Source: Valencia hispanica
Taxonomy: Eukaryota; Chordata; Actinopteri; Cyprinodontiformes; Valenciidae
NCBI GenBank assembly: GCA_963556495.2
Contig: OY747712.1
Coordinates: forward strand, 25,026,235-25,090,234
Direction: 5' to 3'
Length of the DNA stretch: 64,000 nucleotides
A program made the position numbers and the translations under genes. The notes beneath the pieces are model-generated. The model did not search any database. It had not been told where the DNA came from and saw nothing but the letters and a program-made list of their open reading frames with translations. Positions 37,840-64,000 of this stretch are shown here, piece by piece; position 1 is the first letter of the stretch, and each line of letters opens with the position of its first letter.

Positions 37840-39030
37840 TGCATTGAAAATAAAATATCTACAGTATGAACAAACTATTCTGTAAAAAAGAAAGCAACCC
37901 TTTAAATTATGGAGAAAATAAATAAATAATAGCTTTTTTAACCAAGGAAAACAAGCACATGGTTCAAATCATTTTATTCAGATGCAAAATATAATCATTT
38001 TGAATATCTATCTGTTGAAAAACATTATGGTAACAACAACAAAAGCGTAAGAGCCTCTCAACAATGAAATTGATGGAATAAGTCATGTTCAAATGAGTCA
38101 TTATACACATCAGATACAAACACGGTAACTGACCAGAGAATTAATGTATCTACATAAGTCAAGTAAGAATTAGATTTCCATTTTGCACTTAATAAGTCTC
38201 ATAAAATCCACATAACAGTTCACAAAATGCGGCCTCTGTCAATATTATACAGTTATATTGTTTTCTGTACAGTTTTGAAGTGATCAAGCAACATCACCTT
38301 TATATCTGTGGTTGACTCAAATAAGCTGGTGAAGATAAAAGAAAAGATTAAAAGGCATTTAGATAAAATTATTCTTACTTCTCATATATAGTGTGTTGTC
38401 ATGGTAATGAAGCAAAATAGAAGCTTTGAGTTTAACTTGGCAATAATTTCACCAATTGTAAAAGTGTTTGTCAACATTAGAACAGCATGGAAGTTTTTTT
38501 CTGTTTTATTGAAAACAAATGCCCAATATAGATAGGTAGCAATATGTAACTTGCTGTACCATACTGCAGCAAAATTAATTACAAGCTAATATCTACTTTA
38601 AAAAATGAAGGACCAAATGTTTGAACTTTTAAACCTTTTTCTTATATTATGTTATTAAGACCCACTTTCCCTTTGTGTTAGAAAATTTAATTTAGTTGCT
38701 GGAAGCCCAAACCTTTTTATCCTAAAGCAGTTTCCCTTGAAAGAATATTGATCCTAACCTTCACCTTAAGTTGCAAGTTTCAAAGCACAGTTTGAAATAA
38801 GATTTCAGAAATGAATTAAATGATTAAAAAAATCCCAAGCCATAACTTTTTTTTCTGTCCAGATTCTGTCCATAGCAAAAAGGGAAAAAAAAGATTAAAA
38901 AAAAACATCTGAACTAATGCACAGACATATAACATAGCTGTTGTCAAAAAAAAGGGGTAGGAGTATAGTATACATTCCTGAATATTGCCTAAAAAGTAGT
39001 TGCAGGTTCCAAGGAAAGGCAGTTGTAAGC
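37840..39030. other. Intergenic/3' flank of opsin gene, nothing recognised
   Basis: AT-rich sequence downstream of the opsin stop codon on the minus strand; part may be opsin 3' UTR. No feature supported. Confidence 0.35.
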
Positions 39031-39039
39031 ACTGGTTTA

Positions 39040-39505
39040 GCATGGTCCCAGGTTCGAATGGTTTAGAGTGGATTTTTTCCAGGTGCCGTGGTTTCTTCCC
39101 ACAGTCCAAAGGCATGCATGTTGGTGTTATTGGTGAATCTAAGTTCTGTTTAGGTGTGAGTGTGCGTACATGGTTGTTTGTGCTGTGTCTTTCTTTGTTG
39201 GCCCTATGATGAAATGGCAACCTGTCCAGTGTGTACCCCATCACCCTGGAGACCGGTACTATGTCAATTATATGTAGTGTCCATGTTCTAAATGAATAAG
39301 ATTTGATTTTCTCTGGGTACTCCATTTTATTCCCACAATCCCAAAACATGCATGTTAGGTAAATTTCATAATCTAACTTTCCCCTAAATTGCCTGCATGT
39401 TTGTTCATCTCTGTGTTGACCCTGTGACGAACCGGCAGCCAGAAAAGGGTATACCCTCTCCCCTTAACAGGTGGGTGGGTGGATGGATGAATGGATGGAT
39501 GGATA
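39040..39505 (+). mobile_element. Two decayed LINE/Rex-type 3' UTR copies ending in (GGAT)n
   Basis: Phrases TCCCACAGTCCAAAGGCATGC, TTGGCCCTATGATGAAATGG and CTGTCCAGTGTGTACCCC are the known fish LINE 3' UTR. They recur at 39300-39460 as CCCACAATCCCAAAACATGC and TTGACCCTGTGACGAACC, ending in a TGGATGGATGAATGGATGG run at about 39472-39503. The tandem arrangement suggests two insertions or a duplication. The minus-strand open frame over 38816-39349 is not a gene. Confidence 0.6.
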
Positions 39506-39547
39506 TTTCCAGATATTTTAAACATGTCATACATATTCCAAATAGTA

Positions 39548-62871
<23,324 letters not shown>

Positions 62872-62884
62872 CTAAAAATAGATT

Positions 62885-64000
62885 GTTTCATTTTATTAAT
62901 GCCAGATATTACAGGTCTTGTTCATTCCAGTTTTTTTATATCTGTTTTAATTCACTTCTTTTAAATTGGTAGAAAGTAAACATTAAAATACACAATTGAA
63001 TGTTAGTTTTTTCCAATATCTCTAGTAGCTGTTTAAGGTTGATTAAATTTAATTCAAAAATATTTCATTAACCCCTCACTCTTTTAAGAGCTGATTGGAT
63101 ATTCAGGAAATCAGCTCCTACAACCACCAGTCTGCCATAGCTGCTCATTTGAAATGATCCTTTGTTGTTCTTACATATTTGGTTGAGTTGGGACTTTACT
63201 GGACATCCTGTTTTGCAGTTTTTGATTTTCAATATTTGGGCATGGAAGGGCCATGAAAGAAGCCTGGATGTGATGGTCAACTCCTTGGCTGATCCAAGGC
63301 TTCTTAATGTGTTTGCATATTTTGGCAAGGGCTTGCTGTTCTTTTTAGTTTTATTTCTGAGTTTAAAAAAATTCTGGTGTGAGTCATTCAAGATGCCCCT
63401 GTTGTTGATGTCAGTTCTTCAGTAAGTTAATTCCAGTTTTAGAGCCTACAGTGAGACATAATTGCCAATAAATGATTGTGTAACGAAAAGGGAATCCAGG
63501 CATCCATGAGGATCTCGCACAGAAATATTCTAACTATGATTTTGTTCGCAGAAATATTCTAGCTATGATTTTGTTCACCCAACCAGCACATCCCCTCAAT
63601 TACATCTAGGCCCATTAAATATCTTTGAGACAGAACTGTCAGTTAAGCACTTTCTCATCCAATGTAAACAGGATAATCTTTGACTAAGGTACTGAGGTTT
63701 ATTTGGGATTATTTAGAGAGCACATTTGATTCAACCAAATTAAAGCATGCCTATAATTGAAAAAGGCTCCTTCATGTGTAAAAAAAGCATTCTTAAAATA
63801 TTTACAAATACATATTAACCTAATCTGATATTAATTTAATGAATAAGATCAAATCTAGCAGTCACCTGTTCATGCATAGTTTAAAAATACGATCCTCATA
63901 TGTGTGTGACTAAAGCAACCATCTGTTTATTACAGTTGTACAGCAGTCTTAGCGTTTACTTACATTCATTAAATTTTCAGAATCATAAAACAATGACTTA
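62885..64000. other. Upstream of opsin, no gene recognised
   Basis: A minus-strand frame of 107 codons at 63068-63391 has no motif I recognise and looks like chance or old transposon sequence. An imperfect direct repeat (AGAAATATTCTA...CTATGATTTTGTTC) is at 63518-63576. Promoter elements were not identified. Confidence 0.35.

Noticed and set aside
38816..39349. 177-codon minus-strand frame
   Set aside because: Covers LINE 3' UTR repeats; no domain, and the sequence is explained by dispersed repeats.
63068..63391. 107-codon minus-strand frame with SYGRLVVVGADFL
   Set aside because: No recognisable family motif; may be old transposon or chance, so not called a gene.

Overview
This window is vertebrate nuclear DNA, almost certainly from a ray-finned (teleost) fish. 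Short conserved exons sit in AT-rich introns with GT/AG borders. The repeats are Tc1/mariner, hAT, piggyBac-like, L2 and Rex-type elements, the usual teleost mixture. No prokaryotic feature, rRNA, tRNA or CRISPR array was seen.

Four host genes can be rebuilt exon by exon. (1) irf4, minus strand, 507-6471: eight coding exons and a non-coding first exon, 461 aa by my reconstruction. (2) dusp22, minus strand, 7462-17603: seven coding exons, 191 aa. The adjacent irf4-dusp22 pair is also found in human 6p25. (3) ripk1, plus strand, 24128-34869: ten coding exons, about 681 aa, with kinase domain, RHIM and death domain. (4) A neuropsin-group (Opn5-like) non-visual opsin, minus strand, with exons at 62784-62871, 58223-58557 and 39548-40174. 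The exon for the end of TM1 through TM3 is not visible, and its last intron is 18 kb. irf4, dusp22 and ripk1 all belong to immune signalling (lymphoid transcription factor, JNK/Lck-pathway phosphatase, TNF/TLR death-signalling kinase). The opsin is functionally unrelated.

Layout: 1-6.7 kb irf4; 7-17.8 kb dusp22, whose introns hold several Tc1 relics, one near-intact Tc1 element and a perfect hairpin; 17.8-24 kb intergenic DNA with a candidate piggyBac-derived mini-gene; 24-35.5 kb ripk1, with a 2.2-kb foldback element in an intron; 35.5-39.5 kb intergenic DNA with a Tc1 relic; 39.5-62.9 kb the opsin gene, whose 18-kb intron is a nested transposon deposit. That deposit contains degenerate minisatellites, a Polinton-like polymerase fragment, a THAP relic, two hAT MITEs sharing one target, a Rex-type LINE split by two opposed L2 elements, one of which carries a solo-LTR-like insert, further MITEs and a long GA tract.

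Regulatory sites that can be read directly are a consensus NF-kB site upstream of irf4 exon 1 and a ZNF143/STAF-type site upstream of dusp22 exon 1. All identifications come from reading the sequence and remembered family motifs; no search was run.
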